Assembly: GCF_016219575.1 (NCBI RefSeq)
Contig: NZ_JACRMG010000009.1
Coordinates: 620,001-684,000, forward strand
Length of the DNA: 64,000 nucleotides
Origin: Bradyrhizobium sp.
GTDB taxonomy: Bacteria; Pseudomonadota; Alphaproteobacteria; Rhizobiales; Xanthobacteraceae
Reading direction: 5' to 3'
In this document: positions 28,950 through 38,538 of the stretch, in pieces
Numbering within the stretch: the stretch's first letter is position 1
Layout of the letters: every line of letters begins with the position of its first letter
Position numbers and translations under genes: made by a program
The notes under the pieces: model-generated
Database searches by the model: none
What the model saw: the letters and a program-made list of their open reading frames with translations, nothing else
Told to the model about the DNA's origin: nothing

Positions 28950-29702
28950 ATGTCTCTGCTCGAAGTAAAGAACCTGCAAGTCCGTGTCGAGGATCGCGAA
29001 ATCCTCCACGGGCTGTCGCTCACTGTCAATCCGGGCGAGGTGCACGCGATCATGGGGCCGAACGGCTCCGGCAAGTCGACGCTGTCGCATGTCATCGCCG
29101 GCAAGCCCGGCTATGAGGTGACCGGCGGCGAGATCCTGTTCAAGGGCGAGAACCTGCTGGAGATGGCGCCGGACGAGCGCGCCGCCAAGGGCGTGTTCCT
29201 GGCGTTCCAGTACCCGGTCGAAATTCCCGGTGTCGCTACCATGAACTTCCTGCGCACCGCGTTGAATGCGCAACGCAAGGCGCGCGGCGAGAGCGAGTAT
29301 TCGACGCCGGACTTCCTGAAGAAGGTTCGCGAGGTCGCCAAGTCGCTGAACATCCCGCAGGACATGCTCAAGCGCGGCGTCAATGTCGGCTTCTCCGGCG
29401 GCGAGAAGAAGCGCAACGAGATTCTTCAGATGGCGCTGTTCGAGCCGAGCCTGTGCATCCTCGACGAGATGGATTCCGGCCTCGACATCGACGCGCTGCG
29501 CATTGCGGCTGACGGCGTCAACGCGCTGCGCTCGCCGGACCGTGCGATGGTCGTCATCACCCATTATCAGCGGCTGCTCAACTACATCGTCCCCGACTTC
29601 GTGCACGTGATGTCGAAGGGCAGGGTGGTGAAGAGCGGCGGCAAGGAACTGGCGCTGGAGCTGGAAGAGTCCGGCTACGCCCGGTTCGAGGACGCGGCGT
29701 AG
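28950..29702 (+). CDS. sufC: Fe-S cluster assembly ATPase SufC
   Basis: MGPNGSGKSTLSHVIAG, FSGGEKKRNEILQMALFEPSLCILDEMDSGLDIDAL; upstream extension to 28872 reads through an intergenic repeat. Confidence 0.96.
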   Translation: MSLLEVKNLQVRVEDREILHGLSLTVNPGEVHAIMGPNGSGKSTLSHVIAGKPGYEVTGGEILFKGENLLEMAPDERAAKGVFLAFQYPVEIPGVATMNFLRTALNAQRKARGESEYSTPDFLKKVREVAKSLNIPQDMLKRGVNVGFSGGEKKRNEILQMALFEPSLCILDEMDSGLDIDALRIAADGVNALRSPDRAMVVITHYQRLLNYIVPDFVHVMSKGRVVKSGGKELALELEESGYARFEDAA

Positions 29703-29720
29703 GCGCCGGGTGGATTTGCG

Positions 29721-31046
29721 ATGAACGTAGCTTTGGCAAAGACCGATACCGGAAGCGCGCTCGAGGCGGCTCTTGCGGCCGCGCGCGAACGGCTGCCGGC
29801 CGGCGGCAAGGTCGCCGACATCAGGCGGCAGGCGCTCGATGCCTATGAGCGCACCGGCCTGCCGCACCGCCGGATTGAGGATTGGAAATACACCGACCTT
29901 CGCGTGCTAATGCGCGAAGTGTTGCCGCTGGCGGCGGCACCCGATGCAGCGGTGCTGAAGCGGGCGGAGGCCGCGCTGAAGACTGCCGCGATTGAGGGCA
30001 CTCGCCGGCTGGTGCTGGTAGATGGCGCGTTCGCACCGGGGCTTTCGGAGACGAATGGTCTCGAGAAGGGCGTCAGCATCCGTTCCCTGCGCGAGGCGCT
30101 GGACGGCGGCGACGGCGCGCTGCAAGCGCAACTGTTTTCGCTCGATACGTCTAATCCCATGGTGGCGCTGAACAGCGCCATGCTCACTGACGGCGTCGTG
30201 ATCGAGATCGCCGATGGCACCGTGCTGTCGCGGCCGCTCCATGTCGTCCATATCGCCGCCGGCGCGGCCGCGTCGTCGATGTTCACCCGCTCGCTGCTGC
30301 GTCTCGGCAAGAACGCATCCGCTACGCTGGTCGAGAGCTATGTCGCGGCTGACGGCACGAGGACCTATCAGGCGCATGACTCGCTGGTGATCGCAATCGG
30401 CGACCATTCCCGGCTCGATCACGTCCGCCTGGTCGAGGATGCGGCCGACGCCGTCAACATCTCCTCCTCCGCCGTCACGCTCGGCGCGCACGCGCATTTC
30501 AATATCTTCGGCATGGCCTCGGGCGCGGCCGTCAGCCGTTACCAGGCGACTATTGCCTTTGCCGGCGAGGGCTCGCGGGTCGAGACCAACGGTGTCAACC
30601 TGCTCAGGGGCCGCCAGCACGCCGACACCACGCTGCTGATGGACCATGCGGTGCCGAATTGCGCGAGCCGCGAAGTGTTCCGCGCCGTGATCGACGACAG
30701 CGCGCATTCGGTGTTCCAGGGCCGCATCATCGTCCGTCCCGACGCCCAGAAGACCGACGCCAAGATGATGACGCGGGCGTTGCTGTTGTCCGACGACGCC
30801 GAGGCCGACAACAAGCCGGAGTTGGAGATCTTCGCCGACGACGTCACCTGCGGCCATGGCGCCACGTCCGGCGCGCTGGACGAGAGCCTGCTGTTCTATC
30901 TGCGCGCCCGCGGGCTGCCGGAGAAGGACGCGCAGGCGCTGTTGATCCAGGCCTTTGTTGGCGAAGCCATCGAATCCATCGCCAACGACGCCTTGCGCGA
31001 TCTGGCGGAGGCAACCGCGGGACGCTGGCTGAGGGCGCGCGCATGA
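29721..31046 (+). CDS. sufD: Fe-S cluster assembly protein SufD
   Basis: Position and motifs: ESYVAADGTRTYQAHDSLVIAIGDHSRLDHVR, GRIIVRPDAQKTDAKMMTRALLLSDDAEADNKPELEIFADDVTCGHGATSGALDE. Confidence 0.96.
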   Translation: MNVALAKTDTGSALEAALAAARERLPAGGKVADIRRQALDAYERTGLPHRRIEDWKYTDLRVLMREVLPLAAAPDAAVLKRAEAALKTAAIEGTRRLVLVDGAFAPGLSETNGLEKGVSIRSLREALDGGDGALQAQLFSLDTSNPMVALNSAMLTDGVVIEIADGTVLSRPLHVVHIAAGAAASSMFTRSLLRLGKNASATLVESYVAADGTRTYQAHDSLVIAIGDHSRLDHVRLVEDAADAVNISSSAVTLGAHAHFNIFGMASGAAVSRYQATIAFAGEGSRVETNGVNLLRGRQHADTTLLMDHAVPNCASREVFRAVIDDSAHSVFQGRIIVRPDAQKTDAKMMTRALLLSDDAEADNKPELEIFADDVTCGHGATSGALDESLLFYLRARGLPEKDAQALLIQAFVGEAIESIANDALRDLAEATAGRWLRARA

Positions 31047-32290
31047 CGTTGCATCCCGCGGTCGCCAACGGTTCCTACGACGTCGCCCGCGTCCGCGAGG
31101 ATTTTCCGGCGCTGGCGCTGAAGGTCTATGGCAAGCAGCTCGTCTATCTCGACAACGCGGCTTCCGCGCAGAAGCCGACCGCCGTGCTCAAGCGCATGAC
31201 GGACGCCTATGAGCGCGAATACGCCAATGTGCATCGCGGCCTGCATTACCTCGCTAATGCCGCGACCGAGGCCTATGAGGGCGGCCGCACCAAGGTGGCG
31301 AAGTTCCTCAATGCGCGGCGCAACGAGGAGATCGTCTTCACCCGCAACGCCACCGAGGCGATCAACCTGGTGGCGTCCTCCTGGGGAGAGCCCAATATCG
31401 GCGAGGGCGACGAGATCGTCATCTCGATCATGGAGCACCATTCCAACATCGTGCCCTGGCATTTCCTCAGGGAGCGCCACGGCGCCGTGATCAAATGGGC
31501 GCCGGTCGATGACGACGGCAATTTCCTGATCGAGGAGTTCGAGAAACTGCTGGGACCGCGGACAAAGCTGGTCGCGATCACGCAGATGTCGAACGCGCTC
31601 GGCACCATCGTCCCGGTCAAGGAGGTCGTGAAGCTCGCGCATGACCGCGGCATTCCGGTGCTGGTGGACGGCAGCCAGGCTGCCGTGCACCTGGCCGCCG
31701 ACGTGCAGGACATCGACTGCGACTTCTACGTCTTCACTGGCCACAAGCTGTACGGCCCGACCGGCATCGGCGTGCTCTACGCCAAGCACGAGCACCTCGT
31801 CGCCATGCGGCCCTTCAACGGCGGTGGCGAGATGATCCGCGAGGTGGCGCAGGACTGGGTCACCTATGGCGATCCCCCGCACAAGTTCGAGGCGGGCACG
31901 CCGGCGATCGTGGAATCGATCGGCCTCGGAGCGGCCATCGACTACGTCAATTCGATCGGCAAGGAACGCATCGCCGCGCATGAGCACGGCCTGCTCACTT
32001 ATGCCCAGGAGCGGTTGCGCGAGATCAACTCGCTGCGCCTGATCGGCACCGCCCGCGACAAGGGGCCGGTGATCTCGTTCGAGCTGAAGGGCGCGCATGC
32101 CCACGACGTCGCCACCGTGATCGACCGTCAGGGTGTGGCGGTGCGTGCCGGAACCCATTGCGTGATGCCGCTTTTAGAGCGGTTCAAAGTCACAGCCACC
32201 TGCCGCGCTTCCTTCGGCATGTATAATACCAAGGAAGAAGTCGACCATCTGGTGCAGGCGCTGATCAAGGCGCGGGAACTGTTCGCATGA
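31043..32290 (+). CDS. sufS: Cysteine desulfurase SufS
   Basis: ATGA overlap with sufD stop; YLDNAASAQKPTAVLKRM, VFTGHKLYGPTGIGVLY, RAGTHCVMPLLERF. Confidence 0.96.
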   Translation: MTLHPAVANGSYDVARVREDFPALALKVYGKQLVYLDNAASAQKPTAVLKRMTDAYEREYANVHRGLHYLANAATEAYEGGRTKVAKFLNARRNEEIVFTRNATEAINLVASSWGEPNIGEGDEIVISIMEHHSNIVPWHFLRERHGAVIKWAPVDDDGNFLIEEFEKLLGPRTKLVAITQMSNALGTIVPVKEVVKLAHDRGIPVLVDGSQAAVHLAADVQDIDCDFYVFTGHKLYGPTGIGVLYAKHEHLVAMRPFNGGGEMIREVAQDWVTYGDPPHKFEAGTPAIVESIGLGAAIDYVNSIGKERIAAHEHGLLTYAQERLREINSLRLIGTARDKGPVISFELKGAHAHDVATVIDRQGVAVRAGTHCVMPLLERFKVTATCRASFGMYNTKEEVDHLVQALIKARELFA

Positions 32291-32658
32291 CCGACACGGC
32301 CGAAGTCAAGACCGTCTCCATGGAAACCCAATCGGCGCTGCCGCCGGAGGAGACCGAGCAGCTCAGCGGCGAGATCGTAGCCGCGCTGAAGACGGTGTTC
32401 GACCCCGAGATTCCCGCCGACATCTACGAACTCGGCCTGATCTACAAGGTCGACCTCAAGGAAGATCGCAGCGTCGACATCATGATGACGCTGACCACGC
32501 CGAACTGCCCGGCGGCCGGCGAGCTGCCGACCATGGTCGAGAACGCGGTCGCCAGCGTCCCCGGTGTCGGGATCGTCAACGTCAACCTGGTCTGGGATCC
32601 GCCGTGGACGCCGGACCGGATGAGCGACGAGGCCCGCCTCGTGCTCAACATGTGGTGA
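32287..32658 (+). CDS. sufT: SUF system Fe-S assembly protein SufT (MIP18/DUF59)
   Basis: VFDPEIPADIYELGLIYKVDLKEDRSVDIMMTLTTPNCPAAGELP. Confidence 0.92.
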   Translation: MTDTAEVKTVSMETQSALPPEETEQLSGEIVAALKTVFDPEIPADIYELGLIYKVDLKEDRSVDIMMTLTTPNCPAAGELPTMVENAVASVPGVGIVNVNLVWDPPWTPDRMSDEARLVLNMW

Positions 32659-32711
32659 GCTTAGCGTTAGGGATCCGAGATTTTCATTGAATTGCCGCTG
32701 GAGCTGACCAA

Positions 32712-33104
32712 ATGACCGATATGCCTATTGCACCAGCCAAGCCGAAGCCGCGCCCCCGCCCGCAGGTGATGCGGCTGACGGACGCCGCGGCTGCGCGCAT
32801 CGGCGAACTGACGAAGCGCGCCGATTCCGAGATCGTCGGCCTGCGCGTCGGCGTCAAGAACGGCGGTTGCGCCGGCCAGTCCTACACCGTCGAATATGCC
32901 CACGAGATCCGTGCCACCGACGAGGTGGTCGAGGACAAGGGCGTGAAGATCCTGGTCGATCCCAAGGCCGTGCTGTTCCTGCTCGGCACCGAGATGGACT
33001 ACAAGGCTGACAAGATGCAGGCCCAGTTCGTCTTCAACAATCCGAACCAGATATCCGCCTGCGGCTGCGGCGAGTCCGTGCAGCTCAAGCCGGCCAAGGT
33101 ATAG
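32712..33104 (+). CDS. sufA: HesB/IscA family iron-sulfur assembly accessory protein
   Basis: LRVGVKNGGCAGQSYTVEYA and CGCGES Cys motifs. Confidence 0.92.
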   Translation: MTDMPIAPAKPKPRPRPQVMRLTDAAAARIGELTKRADSEIVGLRVGVKNGGCAGQSYTVEYAHEIRATDEVVEDKGVKILVDPKAVLFLLGTEMDYKADKMQAQFVFNNPNQISACGCGESVQLKPAKV

Positions 33105-33122
33105 TCTCTCATCGCTTACTGA

Positions 33123-33230
33123 CCTCATCCTGAGGAGCCGCGCGCTTGCGCGGCGTCTCGAAGGATGGACGCGGGCGATTCGGGGCCTCATGGTTCGAGA
33201 CGCGCAAGATGCGCTCCTCACCATGAGGGG
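33123..33230. repeat. Second copy of the same palindromic repeat family, between sufA and the tfoX-like gene
   Basis: cctcatcctgaggagccgcgcgcttgcgcggcgtctcgaaggatgg ... ggttcgagacgcgcaagatgcgctcctcaccatgagggg. Confidence 0.75.
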
Positions 33231-33253
33231 CCAGTATCCAGCGTGAGGCCATC

Positions 33254-33688
33254 ATGGACCGCGATTTCCTCATCGACCTCTTCGCCGATTTCGGCCCGGT
33301 GACGATCCGCCCGATGTTTTCCGGCTACGGCATTTCCGCCGACGGCACCAACTTTGCGCTGGCGCTGCGCGCTGGCCTCTATTTCCGTGCCGATGAGGCG
33401 ACCATTCCGCAATACGAGGCGGAAGGCTCAACGCCGTTCCAGTACCAGACGCGCGCCAAAACGGTGACGGTGAATTCCTACTGGCAATTGCCGGCGCGGC
33501 TGTTCGACGACACCGAGGAGCTCGGCGAATGGGCGAGGGCAGCGCTGGCCGCCGCCCGGCGCGCCGCGGTGAAGAAGCGCCCGAAGGCGCGGAAGGGCGC
33601 GAAGAAGGTCGCCACGACGAAAAAGGCCGCACCCAGGAAGGCTGCGGCCAAGAAGACGACTTCAAAGAAGACGAAGCGGAATCGTTAG
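33254..33688 (+). CDS. TfoX/Sxy-like N-terminal domain protein with Lys/Ala-rich C-terminal tail
   Basis: LFADFGPVTIRPMFSGYGISADGTNFALALRAGLYFRAD; tail KKRPKARKGAKKVATTKKAAPRKAAAKKTTSKKTKRNR. Confidence 0.88.
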   Translation: MDRDFLIDLFADFGPVTIRPMFSGYGISADGTNFALALRAGLYFRADEATIPQYEAEGSTPFQYQTRAKTVTVNSYWQLPARLFDDTEELGEWARAALAAARRAAVKKRPKARKGAKKVATTKKAAPRKAAAKKTTSKKTKRNR

Positions 33689-34761
33689 GCCACCTGGGTG
33701 TGGCTGCCTTGCGTCTCGGCGCTGTATTCCGGATCGACTTCGCAGATCACGCGGTTGCGGCCGTTGCGCTTGGCGGCGTAGAGGCAGGCGTCGGCGCGTT
33801 CGATCAGCGAGTCCGTGTCGTCGCCTTCCTTCAGCATGGAGACGCCGACGGAGATCGTGACGCGGCCGAGAATCTCGCCGGTCGACTTCTTCTTCAGTTC
33901 CTTGGCCATCACGGCGCGGCGGATGTGGTCGGCCACCGTGAGCGCCTGGCGCAGGCCGGTATTGGGCAGCACGACCGCGAATTCCTCGCCGCCGTAGCGG
34001 GCGGTGATGTCCTGGCCCTTGATGGTCTGCTTCAGCGACATGCCGACCAGGCGCAGCACCTGGTCGCCGGTGAGATGGCCGTAGGAATCGTTGAACGACT
34101 TGAAATGGTCGATGTCGAACATCAGCAGCGACAGCGGCTCGCCGCTTTCCAGCGCAGCCGCAACGGCGGCCTCGATCGAGCGGTCGAAATATTTGCGATT
34201 TCCCAGCCCGGTGAGCGGATCGGTCAGGCTCTCGGCGCGGATCGCTTCCAGGCTGTGCTGGAGGTTGCTGATCTCGCTCTTCGACAGCGACAGCCGGTCT
34301 TCCAGCGCCCGGTTGGTCTCGCGCATGTCGCGCGTCGACTTCACCAGCGATTCGACGATCGACTTGAGCTGCTCGCGATTCTGTACCGACAAAAGCTTCT
34401 GGTTGGCGCCGTCGAGGCTGGCGCCGTAGCTCGCCGACATGCCCAGCGCTTCCGTGATCAGCCTCATCACGTCGTCGATCTCGCCGATCACGCGCGCGCC
34501 GACCTTGTCGATGCGGTCGCTTGTCTTGAGCTGGGAGAGATAGGTTTCGTAGATTTGTTCGAGATCGCTCTCGGTGAGCTTGCCGTTGCGCGACAACGTC
34601 TCGTTGATGATCTTGTTGAGGGCGGCGTTATAGCCGGTCGCGTAGACGTACCAGATTTCGTAGTTGCGAGGGATCGCGGTCTGGCGGAGCGACTTGATCT
34701 GGCCGAGCGCAATTTCGGCGAAGGCAAGTGTGCGTTCGTGTTCGTCGAGCGGCTTGACCAC
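33685..34761 (-). CDS. GGDEF-domain diguanylate cyclase
   Basis: DPLTGLGNRKYFD, DIDHFKSFNDSYGHLTGDQVL, RYGGEEFAVVLP. Confidence 0.93.
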   Translation of the reverse strand: MVKPLDEHERTLAFAEIALGQIKSLRQTAIPRNYEIWYVYATGYNAALNKIINETLSRNGKLTESDLEQIYETYLSQLKTSDRIDKVGARVIGEIDDVMRLITEALGMSASYGASLDGANQKLLSVQNREQLKSIVESLVKSTRDMRETNRALEDRLSLSKSEISNLQHSLEAIRAESLTDPLTGLGNRKYFDRSIEAAVAAALESGEPLSLLMFDIDHFKSFNDSYGHLTGDQVLRLVGMSLKQTIKGQDITARYGGEEFAVVLPNTGLRQALTVADHIRRAVMAKELKKKSTGEILGRVTISVGVSMLKEGDDTDSLIERADACLYAAKRNGRNRVICEVDPEYSAETQGSHTQVA

Positions 34762-34887
34762 CGTTCCGTCCCCAATAGCGCGCGGTGCCGCCCAAGAGCC
34801 AGCAGCAATTACTAAATTATCGACGCTACGCTAACGGAGGAGAATGAACGGCCGGTTAAAGGGGGAACCGGCCGTTGTGCGTTGCGA

Positions 34888-36408
34888 TCAGACGCGCGCG
34901 CGCACGGGGCGCAGCAGGAAGGCGGGAAGATGCGAATGATCCGCAGGCTCGATTTCCTCGCGCGGACCGCGTTGCGGCTCGGGCCGGCCGATCGAAGGTA
35001 CGCGTGAGGGGGAAGCAGCCGCCGGAGTTTGCGGCTCCTGCGCGGGATGACGTCCGCCCTTGCCGGCATGGCGCTCGCCGCGGGCGTGTCGCTCACCGCT
35101 CTTGCGTTCGCCGCCAGCACGTTCGCCGCCGCCAGCGCGCTCGCTGCCATGCTTCTCGCTGCCGGAACGTTCGCCGCGCTCGCGGCGCGGCTTGCGGCCG
35201 CCGCGCGCACCGTCGCGGCCATGCTCGCGCTTGCGGTGCTCGCGCGGATGATCGCCATCTTCGGCTGCGTCGGCGTGGACTTCGTAGTCGCCGTCGGCAC
35301 GCGGAATGCTCTGGCCGATCAGCTTCTCGATCGCGGCCATCGACTTGGTATCGAGCGAGGTGACGATCGAGATTGCGGTGCCGGGGCGCCCGGCGCGGCC
35401 GGTGCGGCCGACACGGTGCACGTAGTCGTCGGGATGATGGGGGACGTCGAAATTGAAGACGTGGCTGACCATGGGAATGTCGAGGCCGCGGGCGGCGACG
35501 TCGGAGGCAACCAGCAGGGGAATCTCGCCCTTGCGGAATTGCTCGAGCGCTGCGGTGCGCGCCGACTGATCCATGTCGCCGTGCAGGGCGCCGACGGCGA
35601 AGCCGTGCTTCTGCAGCGACTTGTAGACGACGGCGACTTCGCGCTTGCGGTTGCAGAAGATGATCGCGTTCTGGAGGTCCTTGGCGTCGCGCAGCAGGCG
35701 GCGCAGGATGTCGCGCTTCTGGTGCGCTTCGCGACCGGCCGGCACCTGGGACTGTGTCACGGTGACCGCGGTGGTCGCGGGCTTGGAAACCTCGATCCGC
35801 GCCGGATTGTGCAGGAAGGTCTCGGTGATGCGGGAAATTTCCGGCGGCATCGTCGCGGTGAAGAACAGCGTCTGCCGCGTGAAAGGCACCAGCTTGCAGA
35901 TGCGTTCGATGTCGGGAATGAAGCCCATGTCCAGCATGCGGTCGGCTTCGTCGATCACCAGCAGCTCGACGCCGGTGAGAAGCAGGCCGCCGCGCTCGGT
36001 GTGGTCGAGCAGCCGGCCGGGTGTTGCGATCAGCACGTCGACGCCGCGCGTCAGCTTGGAGTCCTGGTCGCCGAAGGAGACGCCGCCGATCAGGAGCGCG
36101 ACGTTGAGCTTCTGCCCGGCGCCGTATTTGTCGAACTGTTCCTTGACCTGGGCTGCGAGCTCGCGGGTCGGCTCCACGATCAGGGTGCGCGGCATGCGCG
36201 CCCGGGCGCGGCCCTTTTCGAGGATGGTGAGCATCGGCAGGACGAAGGCAGCGGTCTTGCCGGTGCCGGTCTGGGCGATGCCGAGCACGTCACGCCGCGC
36301 GAGGACGTGGGGGATCGCCTGTTCCTGGATGGGGGTAGGGGTGGTGTAACCGGTGGCCGCAACAGCGGCGAGAACCTTGTCGGACAAACCGAGATTGGAA
36401 AAAGACAT
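34888..36408 (-). CDS. rhlE: DEAD/DEAH-box RNA helicase (RhlE-like) with charged low-complexity C-terminal tail
   Basis: AQTGTGKTAAFVLP, PTRELA, DEADRMLDMGF, HRVGRTGRAGRPG; ATG at 36408 gives MSFSNLGLSDKVLAAV. Confidence 0.92.
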   Translation of the reverse strand: MSFSNLGLSDKVLAAVAATGYTTPTPIQEQAIPHVLARRDVLGIAQTGTGKTAAFVLPMLTILEKGRARARMPRTLIVEPTRELAAQVKEQFDKYGAGQKLNVALLIGGVSFGDQDSKLTRGVDVLIATPGRLLDHTERGGLLLTGVELLVIDEADRMLDMGFIPDIERICKLVPFTRQTLFFTATMPPEISRITETFLHNPARIEVSKPATTAVTVTQSQVPAGREAHQKRDILRRLLRDAKDLQNAIIFCNRKREVAVVYKSLQKHGFAVGALHGDMDQSARTAALEQFRKGEIPLLVASDVAARGLDIPMVSHVFNFDVPHHPDDYVHRVGRTGRAGRPGTAISIVTSLDTKSMAAIEKLIGQSIPRADGDYEVHADAAEDGDHPREHRKREHGRDGARGGRKPRRERGERSGSEKHGSERAGGGERAGGERKSGERHARGERHAGKGGRHPAQEPQTPAAASPSRVPSIGRPEPQRGPREEIEPADHSHLPAFLLRPVRARV

Positions 36409-36757
36409 TGAGCCTCTGATCGACACCGCCGTTCGGAATCGAAAGTAAAAAGGCTGTCGCGTTCGACCCCGAAACGGCGTGCTTTTAAGGAAGCTCAGGG
36501 GCTCTGACTTACGCAGACGAGCGGCTAACCCAGGGAATCGTATTTCGACCGAGGGCCGCGTTGAGCCGGAACATAGGGTCCAAATGGCCAAAGTCAATCT
36601 GGGAACCGTCCCAATAGCGGAAAAACCTTAATGTTTTCGCACAAATAACCGGCTTTTCGTCATTTTGCCTTCAAACAACGGGAGGATCGGATGCCTGCTG
36701 GGGGTTGCCTGAACCTCGCATGGGCGTTCCGCGACTATCAGGCGTGAAGCCGATACG

Positions 36758-38299
36758 GTGGCGAAGGCGCAGGCCGCAGGCGGGGATTTTGCGATGAGAT
36801 GGATGAACTGGAAGATCGCGGCTGCGCTGTGCATGGCGGCCTTGTGCATGATGCTGGCCGTGCCTGCGCAGGCGGCCAAGCGTGTCGCGCTCGTCATCGG
36901 CAACAACGATTACAGGAACGTGCCCAAGCTGCAGAAGGCGGTCAACGACGCCCGCACCATGGGCGATACGCTCAAGCAGCTCGGCTTTTCCGTGATGGTG
37001 GCGGAGAACCAGACGCGCCAGGCCTTCAGCCAGACGCTGCTGGCCTTCGACAAGGCGGTCGAGCCCGGCGACACCGCCTTCTTCTTCTATGCCGGCCACG
37101 GTTTCGAGATCGCCGGTCAGAATTTCCTGCTGCCGACCGACGTGCCCGCGGCGACCGAGGGGCAGGAAGAGCTGGTGCGCGATTCCTCCGTCCTCGCCGA
37201 CCGCATCATCGAGCGGCTGCAGAACAAGAAGGCGCGCACCGCGATCCTGGTGTTCGACGCCTGCCGCAACAACCCGTTCGAACGCGCCGGCACCCGCGCT
37301 GTCGCCGGCGGCGGCGGGCTGGCGCCGATGACGCAATTGCCGGAAGGCGTGTTCTCGGTGTTTTCCGCAGGTCCCCGCCAGACCGCGCTCGACCGGCTGT
37401 CCAACGACGACGCCAATCCCAATTCGGTGTTCACCCGCATCTTCGCCAGGGAGCTGACGCAGCCCGGCGTCAACCTCGTGCAGGTGGCCCAGCGCACGCG
37501 CCGGCTGGTCAGCGAGTCCGCCGAGACCGTCCGCCACAAGCAGGTGCCGGTCTATTTCGACCAGATGGTCGACGACGTCTTCCTCAACGGTGCGGCGAAA
37601 TCCGACCCGCCGCCGGCGGTCGCGGCAAAGCCCGCCGAGCCGGCCCAGCAGGTGGCGGCGCTGACCCAGGTGCAGCGCATTGCCCCGCAGAACGACTCCG
37701 TCAACGCGCCGATCGCCGCCTTCTCGCGCCACAATGGCGGCTGGACCGTGGTGTTCTCGATCGCCGATCCCACGCTCGGGATTTCCTGGCGGCTGGGCGA
37801 TGCCGGCCAGTTCCGCGAAACCGGCTTCATCGACACGCTCGATCCGCGCACCCGCAAGCGCATGCCCAATCCCTCGATCGAGCTCACCGCCGACCAGCCG
37901 GCCGCCACGATCCAGGTGCGCTACGTCGACGCCTCCGGCGAGACGCAGGGCCCGTTCCCGATCCGCTTCGACCCTGAGGCTGCGCTGTTGCGCGACCAGC
38001 GCAAGATCCTCGACATGACCGCGACCAGCTGGCTGTCGTTCCGCGACTTCAACGGGCTGCTGGTCTACTACACGCATTTGATGTCGTACCGCTGCGCGAT
38101 CCGCGAGGCCCGCATCGGCATCGACAGTGCGATGCCGGACAAGGTGCTGAAAATGCCGCCCTGCGATCCCAGGGACCCGAGCGCCATTCCGCACGACGCC
38201 AATCCGTATTTGAAGCTTGCGCCCACTACGAGGTCGGTCTCGGTGGAGTTGACCTACCGCGACGGCAGCGTGTCGGAGATCAAGACCTTCCGGCGCTGA
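36758..38299 (+). CDS. Secreted caspase-family (peptidase C14) protein
   Basis: Signal peptide, RVALVIGNNDYRNVPKL, FFYAGHGFEI (His) and LVFDACRNNPF (Cys) motifs; start could be ATG 36794. Confidence 0.9.
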   Translation: MAKAQAAGGDFAMRWMNWKIAAALCMAALCMMLAVPAQAAKRVALVIGNNDYRNVPKLQKAVNDARTMGDTLKQLGFSVMVAENQTRQAFSQTLLAFDKAVEPGDTAFFFYAGHGFEIAGQNFLLPTDVPAATEGQEELVRDSSVLADRIIERLQNKKARTAILVFDACRNNPFERAGTRAVAGGGGLAPMTQLPEGVFSVFSAGPRQTALDRLSNDDANPNSVFTRIFARELTQPGVNLVQVAQRTRRLVSESAETVRHKQVPVYFDQMVDDVFLNGAAKSDPPPAVAAKPAEPAQQVAALTQVQRIAPQNDSVNAPIAAFSRHNGGWTVVFSIADPTLGISWRLGDAGQFRETGFIDTLDPRTRKRMPNPSIELTADQPAATIQVRYVDASGETQGPFPIRFDPEAALLRDQRKILDMTATSWLSFRDFNGLLVYYTHLMSYRCAIREARIGIDSAMPDKVLKMPPCDPRDPSAIPHDANPYLKLAPTTRSVSVELTYRDGSVSEIKTFRR

Positions 38300-38330
38300 C
38301 GCATTTCCCGTCATTGCGAGCCACTGATGT

Positions 38331-38408
38331 CATTCCGGGGCGATGCGAAGCATCGAACCCGGAATCTCGAGATTCCGGGTCTGGTCCTTCGGACCATCCC
38401 GGAATGAC
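38331..38408. repeat. Palindromic repeat, family 2 (CATTCCGGGGCGATGCGAAGCATCGAACCCGGAAT...)
   Basis: Nested inverted repeats read directly; related copy at 56723. Confidence 0.65.
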
Positions 38409-38538
38409 GACGGATGGAATGTTCGTTTGCGCTCGCAAATGACGAATTTGCCATTCCGGCCTATGCTCCATGCCGGAGGTCGCCATGTCGCAATCGACGA
38501 AAGTCCGCTGTTGCGTCGTCGTCGGCGGCGCGTGACCG

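Noticed and set aside
26071-33104. Cysteine desulfurase plus suf cluster as a novel system
   Set aside because: Two cysteine desulfurases with sufBCDSTA is a familiar alphaproteobacterial arrangement; only the dyad and intergenic repeats were kept as findings.
35029-36411. 460-aa plus-strand ORF opposite the DEAD-box helicase
   Set aside because: Alanine/leucine-rich start is the antisense of the helicase's low-complexity tail; helicase motifs are unambiguous on the minus strand.
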